Assembly (NCBI GenBank): GCA_021498095.1
Contig: JAIZWK010000001.1
Coordinates: 3,969,450-4,033,449, forward strand
Length of the DNA stretch: 64,000 nt
Source: Candidatus Harpocratesius repetitus
GTDB lineage: Archaea; Asgardarchaeota; Lokiarchaeia; Sigyniarchaeales; Promethearchaeaceae
Direction: 5' to 3'
Shown here: positions 9,517-17,931 of the stretch, in pieces
Position numbering within the stretch: the stretch's first letter is position 1
Layout: the number at the start of each line of letters is the position of its first letter
Position numbers and translations under genes: made by a program
The notes under the pieces: generated by a model
What the model saw: only the letters and a program-made list of their open reading frames with translations
Database searches by the model: none
What the model was told of the DNA's origin: nothing

Positions 9517-10350
9517 ATGATGGCAAAAAAACCGAAAAAAGCTATTCTCATTTACCCTAAAATTCACTCCACTTATAATAGTGATGCAATTGAGACTGCT
9601 TTAGTAAATAAAGCAAAAGAATTGCTGGAATTGGATGAAGAAGAGATCAATTTTATCTTTTTAAGCGGAAATTTCTTTGACGCAAGAGGTTGGGCATATT
9701 CTGCAATACGTTCTTGGCGTGGTGCAATTAAACCTTCAAGTTCAAAAAAAAGACCAATATTGGATGCAACATTTGCATGCTTATCTGTATATCTTTCCTC
9801 ATTAATAAGTTTTCAAGCGGATTTTGCTTTTGCATATGACGAAATTAAAGAAATCTTGAACGAGAAAGGTCGTGATGATTTGTGGGCAATTATTGAAGAG
9901 AAACTACCATTTGTTTCATTACCACCAGCAGAAATGTTCCCTCCAGGCTTAAAATCACCAATTGCACCATATTATACGTTAAAACAAGATGAAGAATTGT
10001 TTTTAGGTGAATTATATAGCACAGTATTTTTATCAAATTATGTAAAAAACATGAAATCGCGTTATTATGTATATTTTTCATACAGGGGATATAGTGCATT
10101 TGGTTATTTTTCAGCTTTACCAAAAACAGATAATTTTGGATTCGATCAACCTCCACGAGACTTTAATATGGATCCTACAGAAGAAAATTTTGTGAACTTT
10201 ATTAAAAGTTCCACAACTTTGAAAGATTTAATGATGGCACTTATTGAAGCCCATAATAACTCATTACTAGAACAATTCCTCGTGGATGATTATGAAACAT
10301 TTTTAAATCAATTATTAGAAATTGAAGAAATAGATGAAGGAGAGGGCTAA
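9517..10350 (+). CDS. Unknown protein translationally linked to a small GTPase
   Basis: About 277 residues. The frame opens at TTG 9514 but ATG codons at 9517 and 9520 follow directly and an AG-rich Shine-Dalgarno-like tract lies just upstream, so an ATG start is preferred. The first 80 residues alternate hydrophobic strands and helices (AILIYPKIHSTYNSDAIE, then INFIFLSGNFFDARGW), which could be a Rossmann-like fold, but no catalytic motif is evident. The tail is acidic. The stop lies 2 bp before the start of the GTPase gene, so the two are almost certainly co-transcribed. A role as partner or regulator of that GTPase is an inference. Confidence 0.65.
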   Translation: MMAKKPKKAILIYPKIHSTYNSDAIETALVNKAKELLELDEEEINFIFLSGNFFDARGWAYSAIRSWRGAIKPSSSKKRPILDATFACLSVYLSSLISFQADFAFAYDEIKEILNEKGRDDLWAIIEEKLPFVSLPPAEMFPPGLKSPIAPYYTLKQDEELFLGELYSTVFLSNYVKNMKSRYYVYFSYRGYSAFGYFSALPKTDNFGFDQPPRDFNMDPTEENFVNFIKSSTTLKDLMMALIEAHNNSLLEQFLVDDYETFLNQLLEIEEIDEGEG

Positions 10351-10352
10351 AA

Positions 10353-10967
10353 ATGGCAAATATAGGTTTACTTGGAGCAGTCTCAGTCGGAAAAACTACA
10401 ATCTTGCGTTTATTTGTGAAATACCTCAAAACAAAGAAAATTGTTGATGTTAAGGGTGGAAAGGAATGTGTGGTGGTAAAAACGGATTTTTCAGGAGAAG
10501 CTGTTTTAGATCCTGAGACAGGTGTCAAAGAAACAAAAACAATTCACCCTAATCGAGTAGTTTTTCGAGAAGTTGATACTCATAAAAACCATACATTGTT
10601 TGCACCAGGGGGTGATCGAGGGCGTGCAGTAGTACGAATGGGTGTTATTACAATTTCCAGAATTGCTAAACAAATTATTGCAGTTTTTGCATGTGATCGC
10701 CCAGTAAAGGATCAATTTCAATTCTTCCGAGATGTGCGGTTTTTCCCTGGACAGATATATGTTTGCTTTAACAAATACGATCTTGTTCCCGAAGGCGAGA
10801 GAGAATCAACGATAGAGAAAATGAAAGAAGAGATTATTGATTTCTTTATGAAACGAAAAATCTCAATAAAAGAATTTCATATTGTCTGCGCTGAAAATAT
10901 TCCAAATATGGAAGAATATAATGATCGTGCTGCAGAAATGATTTTAAAAATTGCAACAGAAAATTAA
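10353..10967 (+). CDS. Small Ras-like GTPase of the MglA/COG2229 type
   Basis: A 204-residue P-loop GTPase. Seen directly: the P-loop GAVSVGKTT (residues 7-15), a switch region with Thr and Asp residues, an APGGDR segment in place of the usual DxxGQ switch II, the base-specificity motif NKYD (about residue 130), and a final VCAEN in the G5 position. Replacement of the DxxG aspartate is typical of the MglA-like branch, whose members have TVPGQ or similar. Such proteins act as nucleotide-dependent switches with Roadblock-type or other partners. No lipid-anchoring signal is visible at either end. It is the last gene of a three-gene run; the two upstream genes are candidates for its partners. Confidence 0.85.
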   Translation: MANIGLLGAVSVGKTTILRLFVKYLKTKKIVDVKGGKECVVVKTDFSGEAVLDPETGVKETKTIHPNRVVFREVDTHKNHTLFAPGGDRGRAVVRMGVITISRIAKQIIAVFACDRPVKDQFQFFRDVRFFPGQIYVCFNKYDLVPEGERESTIEKMKEEIIDFFMKRKISIKEFHIVCAENIPNMEEYNDRAAEMILKIATEN

Positions 10968-11075
10968 TAAGAATTAATTCTAAATTCTGTTTTTTCATTC
11001 ATTTAATATTCAGCGTTGCAACAAAATTAAATTAAAAAAAGAAGGATATACGAAAAAAATCATTATTCAAATAAA

Positions 11076-12320
11076 TTACGTTCTGATTCGGCGAGGATTA
11101 TAATGTAATGTCATCTCTGAATTAGTAACTACAATTGATTTTATCATTTTGCATTTTCGTTGTAAAGTCTCATATTTCATGGTAACTTTTTGTAATTTTG
11201 CTGGATCATTACTTTTCTTTGCTTTTCTAACTGCTTTTAAGTATTTTTTCTTCATCCGTAAAGATTTATGTATTTTTTTATATTTTTTATCATTTTCTTT
11301 CATATATCGAATCATAATAGCAAATAAAATCAAAACTCGTCTAAAAACAACGGACCGATTTAATGACTCAAATTCTCGTTCACCTCTAAATCGAATAGTT
11401 GTTTTTCCACCAATATTCAGCATGCGATCATCGATTTCTGCAACTCTTTCTCGAGTTTCTGCATTAAAGACACGAAAATCTTTTCCTGGGGTAAAGCGAC
11501 GCCCTTTAATTCTAAAAGTGATCAATTCTCCTGTTTTAGGATTAGGAATGGTGAACATATATCTGTCGCCAATTATTGAATGAGTCTTCATCAAAGCAAC
11601 ACGATATTCATATCCAGGTAAATTAATGAAATAAAATGGACGCGCTTTTCCACGATTTTCTCCAAATAAGCCATTCATACTCATTAAAAGACTTTCTTCT
11701 AAAGTTCCACGCCAACGCCCAGCATGCCCCTCTTTCTTTTTATCCCGTTTTAATTCAGTAAAAGTTTTAACTACCAATCGTTTAAGCAACTTTGAGTATT
11801 CTTCAGGCTCATAATCTTGGCTGTGTTTCAAAGCTTCTTGGTAAATCACAGATTCTTTATCTGAATGCTCCCAAAAAGAAGTATTATAACCAATTACTTC
11901 TTTGTAGTCTTTAACTTTTTGTTCTTTTCTCCTTTCTTTATAGGGTTTCCCCAAATCTTCTGGAGAATAAGCATAGAATGAAATATCACCGATAACTTCC
12001 ATATTTTTGGTGAATTGTCTACTTTGGGCGCGATATTGATCTTTTTGACGAATACCTGTTGTAGCCATATGCATTTTAGTTAACCAAGTATCAATTTCAA
12101 TCCTTTTGTACCATTGGCGAGACATTTGAATTGCTTCTTTCTCACCATCAATATCCTCTATCGAATAATCATCCATATTAAGAGATTCTTCTTCATCCGA
12201 TCCTATCTCAAGTTCTTGAATTTCGTCTACAACTTCATCAACATCTTCAAAATCTTTATCATCAAGTTCCTCATCATATGATTCGGAGTCTTCTTGATTT
12301 TCCTCAGGTTCTTCACTCAT
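11076..12320 (-). CDS. Acidic-headed conserved protein of unknown function, possible LURP/tubby-like barrel
   Basis: About 414 residues. The frame begins at a GTG (12329) that lies inside the Shine-Dalgarno AGGTGA, so the ATG at 12320 is the better start. Residues 1-65 are almost entirely Glu/Asp and probably disordered. The middle is helical and charged. Residues about 230-320 alternate strands in the pattern MFTIPNPKTG, FRIKGRRFTPGKDF, RVFNAETRERVAEI. This recalls LURP-one/tubby-like beta-barrels, but the match is weak and by eye. The C-terminal 90 residues form a very basic helix. Strong charge polarity suggests a nucleic-acid or ribosome-associated protein; that is inference. The gene is divergent from the ribosomal protein operon. 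Confidence 0.5.
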   Translation of the reverse strand: MSEEPEENQEDSESYDEELDDKDFEDVDEVVDEIQELEIGSDEEESLNMDDYSIEDIDGEKEAIQMSRQWYKRIEIDTWLTKMHMATTGIRQKDQYRAQSRQFTKNMEVIGDISFYAYSPEDLGKPYKERRKEQKVKDYKEVIGYNTSFWEHSDKESVIYQEALKHSQDYEPEEYSKLLKRLVVKTFTELKRDKKKEGHAGRWRGTLEESLLMSMNGLFGENRGKARPFYFINLPGYEYRVALMKTHSIIGDRYMFTIPNPKTGELITFRIKGRRFTPGKDFRVFNAETRERVAEIDDRMLNIGGKTTIRFRGEREFESLNRSVVFRRVLILFAIMIRYMKENDKKYKKIHKSLRMKKKYLKAVRKAKKSNDPAKLQKVTMKYETLQRKCKMIKSIVVTNSEMTLHYNPRRIRT

Positions 12321-12531
12321 TTTAGTCACCTAATAAAAAACTACATATTCTTCGTTAGCTATATTAACTTTCTGGGAAATCGCATATAAATTTTTCAGTT
12401 ATTGATGTCTTAAATAAAAATAAAGGAATTAAAATTATTTTTCAGTGAATTCCCCCCTCTAAAGCACAAAAAATAAATTATATGCAATATTGTTTCATTT
12501 GAAAATCAATTTGATTTTTAAGGTTTTTCAA

Positions 12532-12885
12532 ATGACTACACCAACAGGTCCGAGTAATTTCTATATCAGAAAATTAGCTCGAAAATTATGGAAAACAAAA
12601 CGCCCTATCTGGCGCGATGTTTCTAAACGTCTAATGGCCCCGCAGAAAAACCGAGTCGAAATTAATTTGGCGAAAATCAATCGATTAACCCAAAAAGGAG
12701 AAACGATCATTGTTCCAGGGAAAGTTCTTGCTAATGGAACTTTAGAAAAATCCTTGACAATTGCCTGTAAAGCAATTTCAAAATCGGCTCGTGATAAAGT
12801 CGCGGCTTCAAAATCTGAATTATTAACAATTGAAGAATTGTTGGAAAAAAATCCAACAGGAAAAGGAGTAAGAATAATTATTTAG
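12532..12885 (+). CDS. rpl18e: Large-subunit ribosomal protein L18e
   Basis: About 117 residues, the usual length for archaeal L18e. Family features include the N-terminal LARKLWKTKRPIWRDVSKRL and the central block INRLTQKGETIIVPGKVLANG. A Leu-rich end (LLTIEELLEKNPTGKGVRII) completes the protein. The frame is open to a TTG at 12490, but the ATG at 12532 gives the expected N-terminus. It is the first gene of a ribosomal operon; the next gene begins immediately after the stop. L18e binds 23S rRNA in archaeal and eukaryotic large subunits. Confidence 0.96.
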   Translation: MTTPTGPSNFYIRKLARKLWKTKRPIWRDVSKRLMAPQKNRVEINLAKINRLTQKGETIIVPGKVLANGTLEKSLTIACKAISKSARDKVAASKSELLTIEELLEKNPTGKGVRIII

Positions 12886-12894
12886 GTGATCGAA

Positions 12895-13374
12895 ATGCAA
12901 CAACCCGAATGGAAAATATTGGATGCCGCAGATATGATTATGGGTCGAATGTGCTCACAAGTGGCTAAACTTGCATTATTGGGCGAACATATTGTAATTA
13001 TTAATGCTAAAGATGCTGTAATTAGTGGTCGCCGTAACCAAATTTTAGCGAAATATGTCCATCTACGTAGAGATATTCGAAATTTAAGTAATCCACGCAG
13101 AGGACCTTTTCATAATAGCAGACCAGATACATTTCTCCGACAAAAAATTAGATTTATGCTACCTAAAAATCACCGAGGAAGAGAAGCACTTAAGCGTGTT
13201 CATGTTTATATCACAGGAATTCCAAGCATAAAAGCATCTAAATACGAAAATGCAGAGCCAATTATTGTTCGTAATGCATCTAAAGAACGATTGAGCCATA
13301 AATATGTCACAATTGAAGATGTATGTAATAACATGGGCTGGACCCGAAAAAGGGGAAATGAACTTTCTGCTTAA
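12895..13374 (+). CDS. rpl13: Large-subunit ribosomal protein L13 (uL13)
   Basis: About 159 residues. The archaeal L13 hallmarks are clear: ILDAADMIMGRMCSQVAKL near the N-terminus, then IVIINAKDAVISGRRNQIL, and RGPFHNSRPDTFLRQKIRFM in the middle. The frame can be opened at GTG 12886, but that GTG is part of the Shine-Dalgarno GGTGATC, which sits 5 bp before the ATG at 12895; I take the ATG. It is directly downstream of L18e and 19 bp upstream of S9, the usual archaeal order L18e-L13-S9. Confidence 0.96.
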   Translation: MQQPEWKILDAADMIMGRMCSQVAKLALLGEHIVIINAKDAVISGRRNQILAKYVHLRRDIRNLSNPRRGPFHNSRPDTFLRQKIRFMLPKNHRGREALKRVHVYITGIPSIKASKYENAEPIIVRNASKERLSHKYVTIEDVCNNMGWTRKRGNELSA

Positions 13375-13393
13375 AAATTAAGGTGATTGAAAA

Positions 13394-13795
13394 ATGAAAA
13401 TAATTCAAACTAGCGGAAAAAGAAAAAATGCAATTGCACGAGCCACTGTTCGTCCTGGAACTGGAATCATTCGAATTAATAAGATTCCTGTTGAGAAAAT
13501 TCAACCAGAATTAGCACGAATGAAAATTGAAGAATTGTTAATAATAGTAAATGACGAAAAACTAAAAACCATCAATATTGATATTGTAGTAGAAGGTGGT
13601 GGAGTTATAGGTCAAATTGATGCAGCTCGCATTGCACTAAGCCGAGCAATTACTCAATTCCTAAAGAAAAAATCTGTTATTCGGGCTATCAAGGAATATG
13701 ATCGATCCATGCTTTCTGGTGATTCTAGACAAGTAGAACGTAAGCATTGGGGTGGACGAAAAGCACGAAAACGATTCCAAAAGAGTTATCGTTAA
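13394..13795 (+). CDS. rps9: Small-subunit ribosomal protein S9 (uS9)
   Basis: A 133-residue protein. It has the S9 N-terminus (TSGKRKNAIARATVRPGTG) and the conserved GGGVIGQIDAARIALSRAI core. It ends in the basic tail with DSRQVERKHWGGRKARKRFQ that reaches the decoding centre, finishing in Ser-Tyr-Arg as is typical. The Shine-Dalgarno AGGTGATTG lies just upstream of ATG 13394. It is the last gene of the L18e-L13-S9 set and is followed by a T9 run that may end or attenuate transcription before rpoD. Confidence 0.96.
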   Translation: MKIIQTSGKRKNAIARATVRPGTGIIRINKIPVEKIQPELARMKIEELLIIVNDEKLKTINIDIVVEGGGVIGQIDAARIALSRAITQFLKKKSVIRAIKEYDRSMLSGDSRQVERKHWGGRKARKRFQKSYR

Positions 13796-13831
13796 AGATG
13801 CATTATTCTCAATATAATTATATCAAAATAC

Positions 13832-13840
13832 TTTTTTTTT
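13832..13840 (+). terminator. T-run after rps9
   Basis: A run of nine T residues follows rps9 by about 36 bp, without a strong hairpin. Poly-T tracts are sufficient to terminate archaeal RNA polymerase. The downstream rpoD gene has about 50 bp more leader, so this may separate or attenuate the two units. Confidence 0.35.
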
Positions 13841-13892
13841 AATCTATTTCAGAATAACATTATATCACAAAAAATTTAAAATAACGGGTCGA

Positions 13893-14768
13893 TTGATTTT
13901 GAAAATTGAAGTTTTTGAAAGAATCCAAAATGAAAATTTGGACATGGTCAAATTTGTGCTCGATGGTGTTGGTGTAGAATTAGCCAACGCTTTTCGACGA
14001 ATAATTTTGACCGAAGTTCCAACTATGGCAATCACAGAAGTTCTCTTTGTCGAAAATGATACGGTTTTATATGATGAAATGATTGCCCATCGATTAGGTC
14101 TAATTCCCTTAACAACGGATTTAAAGAATTATAATCTTCCCGAAGAATGTTCATGTGGTGGTCAAGGTTGTACTTTATGCCAAGCCCAATTAATGTGTGA
14201 AGTTCATGCAGAGAATGAACAAAAACACGTTTATTCCCGTGATTTAGAGTCCTTAGATCCAAAAATTCATCCTGTTAACGAAAATTACTTAATTGCAGAA
14301 TTAGGAAAGCGAACATCATTAGTATTTGAAGCTTACGCCCAATTAGGACGTGGCAAGGATCATGCAAAATTTCAACCAGTTTGTTCTATTGGATATAAAT
14401 ATTTTCCCAAAGTAACTATTGATAATTCAAAATTTAGTAGTGAAGAAGAAATTGACGAATTCTTGTTAAAAGATCACACTAAATTATTCAAAAAAGTTGA
14501 TGGAAAATTAACACTAATCAAAGATTATTGGAAGGGTCCAGATTTTACGGATTCAATTGCCAATCATGCACCTCCTGGAGCAGTTACAATTGATTTTGAA
14601 CCAAATAAATTCGTATTTACTGTTGAAGGAACAGGTTCATTACCATTAAAAGAAATATTTACAAAAGCAATAGAAATATTTCTTGAAAAATTAGATGAAT
14701 TTGAAGATCAATTAAAAAATGTAACAATTGAACCAATTATTTCTAAGATTTCCATGCGAAAACTCTAG
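13893..14768 (+). CDS. rpoD: DNA-directed RNA polymerase subunit D (Rpo3)
   Basis: About 291 residues, the archaeal counterpart of bacterial alpha and eukaryotic Rpb3. Seen: the assembly-domain motif ELANAFRRIILTEVPTMAI, the VLYDEMIAHRLGLIPL segment, a cysteine cluster CSCGGQGCTLC, and a C-terminal helix with dimerisation-type LEKLDEFEDQL. The four cysteines fit the metal or Fe-S binding D3 domain found in a subset of archaeal D subunits. The start is a TTG at either 13893 or 13899; no ATG is available, and a GGGTCGAT element precedes them. In most archaea rpoD lies before L18e; here it follows S9. Confidence 0.95.
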   Translation: MILKIEVFERIQNENLDMVKFVLDGVGVELANAFRRIILTEVPTMAITEVLFVENDTVLYDEMIAHRLGLIPLTTDLKNYNLPEECSCGGQGCTLCQAQLMCEVHAENEQKHVYSRDLESLDPKIHPVNENYLIAELGKRTSLVFEAYAQLGRGKDHAKFQPVCSIGYKYFPKVTIDNSKFSSEEEIDEFLLKDHTKLFKKVDGKLTLIKDYWKGPDFTDSIANHAPPGAVTIDFEPNKFVFTVEGTGSLPLKEIFTKAIEIFLEKLDEFEDQLKNVTIEPIISKISMRKL

Positions 14769-15097
14769 AGAATTCCCTTAAAAATTCCTTTTCCGACTCA
14801 AATCTAAAATATCCTTCCTAATTTTTTGTCGATTTTACCAAGGTGCTAAATTCAAGATTTGTAAATCAAGAATTATAATAAAATAGACATTAGATTGAAG
14901 AATTTATAAACAGGATGGTAAATTTTTAACAAATTCTTTGAAAAAATCGAGTTCGACAAAAAAAGAATTGCGATATTTCAGATATAAGTCGGATATATAT
15001 GAATGATATTCAAAAAAGCGTTTAAATTAAAAAAGATGAAACATCCTCAATTAAATGAGAAAAAAAAGGATAAGCAAGAGATAATGAAATTTGTAAT
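14769..15097. other. Intergenic region between convergent genes, nothing recognised
   Basis: About 330 bp of A/T-rich DNA between the convergent rpoD and coiled-coil genes. It contains T-rich tracts near 14820 that could end rpoD transcription. I see no ORF with coding character, RNA gene or repeat. Confidence 0.5.
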
Positions 15098-16351
15098 TTA
15101 TTTCTGAGCCTTATTAGCTTTTTCTTCCAAAAAGGCCCGGGCTTCAAAGATATTCAGTTTAACACCTTTTTTAAGCTTGTCTTTAGCATCTTCTAAGGTT
15201 AAACGTTGAATTTCTTTTTTCATTTTCTTTTTATTTTGATATTGAGCTTTTTGGGAAATTCGTTTTCGTCGATTAATTCGTTGAGAAACTTCAATTAATC
15301 GTTGATGGTAGATATCTGCTATGAATCGATTTTCATTTAACTCACGCTGTAGATTGCGCTTTTCACGACGAAGTTCATCAATTTCTTTACTACAATCTAA
15401 ATATAACAAGTGATAATTTTGTGATTCTTCAGCAGAAGTCCTTAATTCTTCATTGATTTCTGATAAATCTTTTCGATAATTTCGAATATTATCAATTTCT
15501 TCTTTAAATGGTTTAGGTTTTCGATGTTCTTTTGTTAAATCTTGAAGAGTTCGTTCTAATTTATCGATTTCATCAACAATTGCATTTTCTTCTTTTAGTT
15601 CTAAATCTTCTGTTTCGATTTTCTTTTCTAAAAATTCTATTTTTCTACGAATTTTCCCTATTTGGGCACCTAATTTCTTGGAATTTCTGCCTTCTTCGCT
15701 TTGTTTTGCATCATTTTTAGCTTTTTTAAGCGTAGCTCGAGAATCATTTAATAGTTCAACCATTTTTGACTTTCGTTCTTTAATCTCTTGAACTTTCTTA
15801 TTCAATTGATCCCGCTTATTTCGATAATCTAATGCTTGATTTCGAACATTGGAAATCTCAATCTGAATCTTTTTGATTTTATTTATTAAATCGCGTGTTC
15901 CATCATTATGTAAATCGCGTAATTCTTTTAATTCATTTACATCTTCAATTCTTTCAGATTCTTGAGCAATTCTCTTTAATTTTGGATTTTTGCTGAGATC
16001 TATTTTCGGTTGCTTCTGCTTTCGGCGACGTTTTTTAGATTTTTTATCTTTTTCATCAGCACTTTTAGCAGATTCATCTTGTTCCGATTTCTCATCAATA
16101 GAGATTTCCGGTTTTTCGTCAGCTTCACCTTCAACTTCTAGAGGTTCATCTTCAACTTCTTCTTCATCTTCAGTCAGTAAGGTTTCAGCTTCACGATCTA
16201 ACGATTCTTGTAATTCTTCATCCTTTTCAGGATCAATATCGGCTTCTTCTTCATCATCAGATGAGTCCTTTGATTCTTCATTCTCAGTTTCAGGAGATTT
16301 CTCTTCTTCTGGTTGAGGGACTTCATCTTCCGGTTCATTCTGATTAAACAT
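15098..16351 (-). CDS. Coiled-coil protein of the COG1340 type with acidic N-terminal tail
   Basis: A 417-residue protein starting at ATG 16351. Residues 1-100 are almost all Glu, Asp, Ser and Pro and should be disordered. A basic patch KKSKKRRRKQKQPK follows, then about 280 residues of continuous coiled coil. The coiled-coil core has the order of archaeal COG1340 proteins: repeated 'RDQLNKKVQEIKERK' segments, then IRRKIEFLEKKIETEDLELK and ENAIVDEIDKLERTLQDL. That family is conserved in archaea without an agreed function. No membrane segment is seen. It is divergent from the trmI-like gene with about 200 bp between them. Confidence 0.7.
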   Translation of the reverse strand: MFNQNEPEDEVPQPEEEKSPETENEESKDSSDDEEEADIDPEKDEELQESLDREAETLLTEDEEEVEDEPLEVEGEADEKPEISIDEKSEQDESAKSADEKDKKSKKRRRKQKQPKIDLSKNPKLKRIAQESERIEDVNELKELRDLHNDGTRDLINKIKKIQIEISNVRNQALDYRNKRDQLNKKVQEIKERKSKMVELLNDSRATLKKAKNDAKQSEEGRNSKKLGAQIGKIRRKIEFLEKKIETEDLELKEENAIVDEIDKLERTLQDLTKEHRKPKPFKEEIDNIRNYRKDLSEINEELRTSAEESQNYHLLYLDCSKEIDELRREKRNLQRELNENRFIADIYHQRLIEVSQRINRRKRISQKAQYQNKKKMKKEIQRLTLEDAKDKLKKGVKLNIFEARAFLEEKANKAQK

Positions 16352-16369
16352 TTATTTGGCACCCAAAAT

Positions 16370-16386
16370 ATATCGTATGACGATAT
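16370..16386. promoter_or_regulatory. Small inverted repeat upstream of the coiled-coil gene
   Basis: ATATCG-TATGA-CGATAT: perfect 6-bp arms around a 5-bp centre, 18 bp before the start codon of the 15098-16351 gene. It could be an operator, but short A/T-rich palindromes also occur by chance. Confidence 0.2.
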
Positions 16387-16560
16387 TTATTGTGATACAT
16401 AGATTTACTCTCATCTGATAAATTTAAGTAAAAAAATTCGAGATGAGATCAATCTCCCAAAGGTTTCGATCTATTATTAACTTTACTAAATCCACGTTAT
16501 CCCCTATCCCTATATGTAATTATCGAAAAATTTTTTGCCTTTCTTAAGTTTCATTTTTTA

Positions 16561-17928
16561 ATGCAACCAATAGAAGAAGGTGAAAGAGTTTATATTATTC
16601 TTGATCCTCGAAGAAAATGGATTCGATCTGTGAAATCTTCACAACAATTTCATAGTGATAAAGGATTTCTCGAATATGAAGAAATAATTGGAAAATTACC
16701 TGGACAAACATTTTTACTAAAACCCTTTCATCGGAAAGTTGCAATATTGCGTCCACTAATAAGTGATTTTATTTTCCATATGAAACGTCAAAGTCAAATT
16801 ATATATCCAGAAGATATTGGTTCTATTTTAATTTACGGGGGAGTTAACCCTAAATCAAAAATTCTTGAAGCTGGTACTGGAAGTGGAACAGTCACCAGTA
16901 TTCTCGCTCATTTTTGTCAACCTAATGGTCATGTTTACAGTTTTGATATCCGTGAAACTGCACTTAATCAGGCAAAAAAAAATATTGAATTTATGGGTAT
17001 GACTCACCAAACTACAGTGGATCTTGGAAACATTCTTGAAAATGACTATGACTTTCAAAATATTAATTTTATTATGCTTGATTTAGCTACACCTTGGTTG
17101 GCAGTTCCAAAGGTCAAGAAATATCTCCACCCAACAAATGGGAGAATGTGTTTATTCAGCCCAACATTAGAACAAGTTAAAAAAAATATTAAAGCACTTT
17201 CAAGTGAGCATTTTTCATGGTATTGCACTTATGAATTATTAAAACGCTTTTATCAAGTAAAACCTAATGCCACAAGACCAATTGGACGAATGGTTGGTCA
17301 CACAGGATATCTTACATATGCTGCCTTTTATTCTTTGGACGATTCACTTCATAACATAGGTTTTAATGACTTATACTCACCTGAAAATTTAGGAAACCTT
17401 TGTATTTACGCACAATTCACACAAAACCGGAGAATTTTAGTTGTTACTCAAAATCAATCTCCATTTAAGAAAATTTTAGAAAAAACACTTCAAAATCTTA
17501 CGAATTTTACTTTTATTTTTGTATCTCAAGATACAGATGAAATATCTCAATTAAATGAAATTGAATCTCAACAACTTTTTGATGTAATCTGTATTGATAA
17601 TTGTTATTTTGAAAAATTATTCGAAAAATCGGCAGAATATCTTGAAAATGGTGGTGTATTCTGCGGAATTCATGAAAATATCGAAAAGGCGAAGGAATTC
17701 CATCTTGCCATGATTGAAGCTCACTATTACGATATCACAACATCTGAAATAATCAAACGAGAAATTAGAATAAATGAAGTAGATAAAAAAACCACTACAC
17801 ATATCCTTTCAAATAAAGGTTTTTTAACACTTGGACGTAAAGTGCTAGATAAAATCGAAATTAAAGAAGGTGCACCAAAAACACCTGAAAATGTTGAAAT
17901 GGTACTAGAAGTAGGAAGGAATCTTTAA
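16561..17928 (+). CDS. trmI: tRNA (adenine-N1)-methyltransferase, TrmI/Trm61 type, with extra Trm6-like C-terminal domain
   Basis: A 455-residue protein, much longer than usual TrmI (about 250-280). Residues 1-75 form the N-terminal domain. Residues about 80-275 are the S-adenosylmethionine methyltransferase: QSQIIYPEDIGSILIY, the motif I LEAGTGSGTVTSILA, acidic FDIRE, and LDLATPW where most relatives have DLPxPW. The domain closes with RPIGRMVGHTGYLTYA, as in TrmI. Residues about 290-440 form a second Rossmann-like region (RILVVTQNQSPFKKIL, FDVICIDNC, LENGGVFCGIHENI) ending in HILSNKGFLTLGRKVL. It has no SAM motif, like eukaryotic Trm6. The expected product is m1A at position 57/58 of tRNA. 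Confidence 0.85.
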   Translation: MQPIEEGERVYIILDPRRKWIRSVKSSQQFHSDKGFLEYEEIIGKLPGQTFLLKPFHRKVAILRPLISDFIFHMKRQSQIIYPEDIGSILIYGGVNPKSKILEAGTGSGTVTSILAHFCQPNGHVYSFDIRETALNQAKKNIEFMGMTHQTTVDLGNILENDYDFQNINFIMLDLATPWLAVPKVKKYLHPTNGRMCLFSPTLEQVKKNIKALSSEHFSWYCTYELLKRFYQVKPNATRPIGRMVGHTGYLTYAAFYSLDDSLHNIGFNDLYSPENLGNLCIYAQFTQNRRILVVTQNQSPFKKILEKTLQNLTNFTFIFVSQDTDEISQLNEIESQQLFDVICIDNCYFEKLFEKSAEYLENGGVFCGIHENIEKAKEFHLAMIEAHYYDITTSEIIKREIRINEVDKKTTTHILSNKGFLTLGRKVLDKIEIKEGAPKTPENVEMVLEVGRNL

Positions 17929-17931
17929 AAA

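Noticed and set aside
10241..10721. Minus-strand ORFs over the GTPase gene
   Set aside because: Antisense shadows of a clear P-loop GTPase; no start context or conserved motif.
15990..16316. Plus-strand Ser-rich ORF of 108 residues
   Set aside because: It is the antisense reading of the Glu/Asp-rich N-terminus of the 15098-16351 gene; GAA/GAT codons read backward give Ser/Phe runs.
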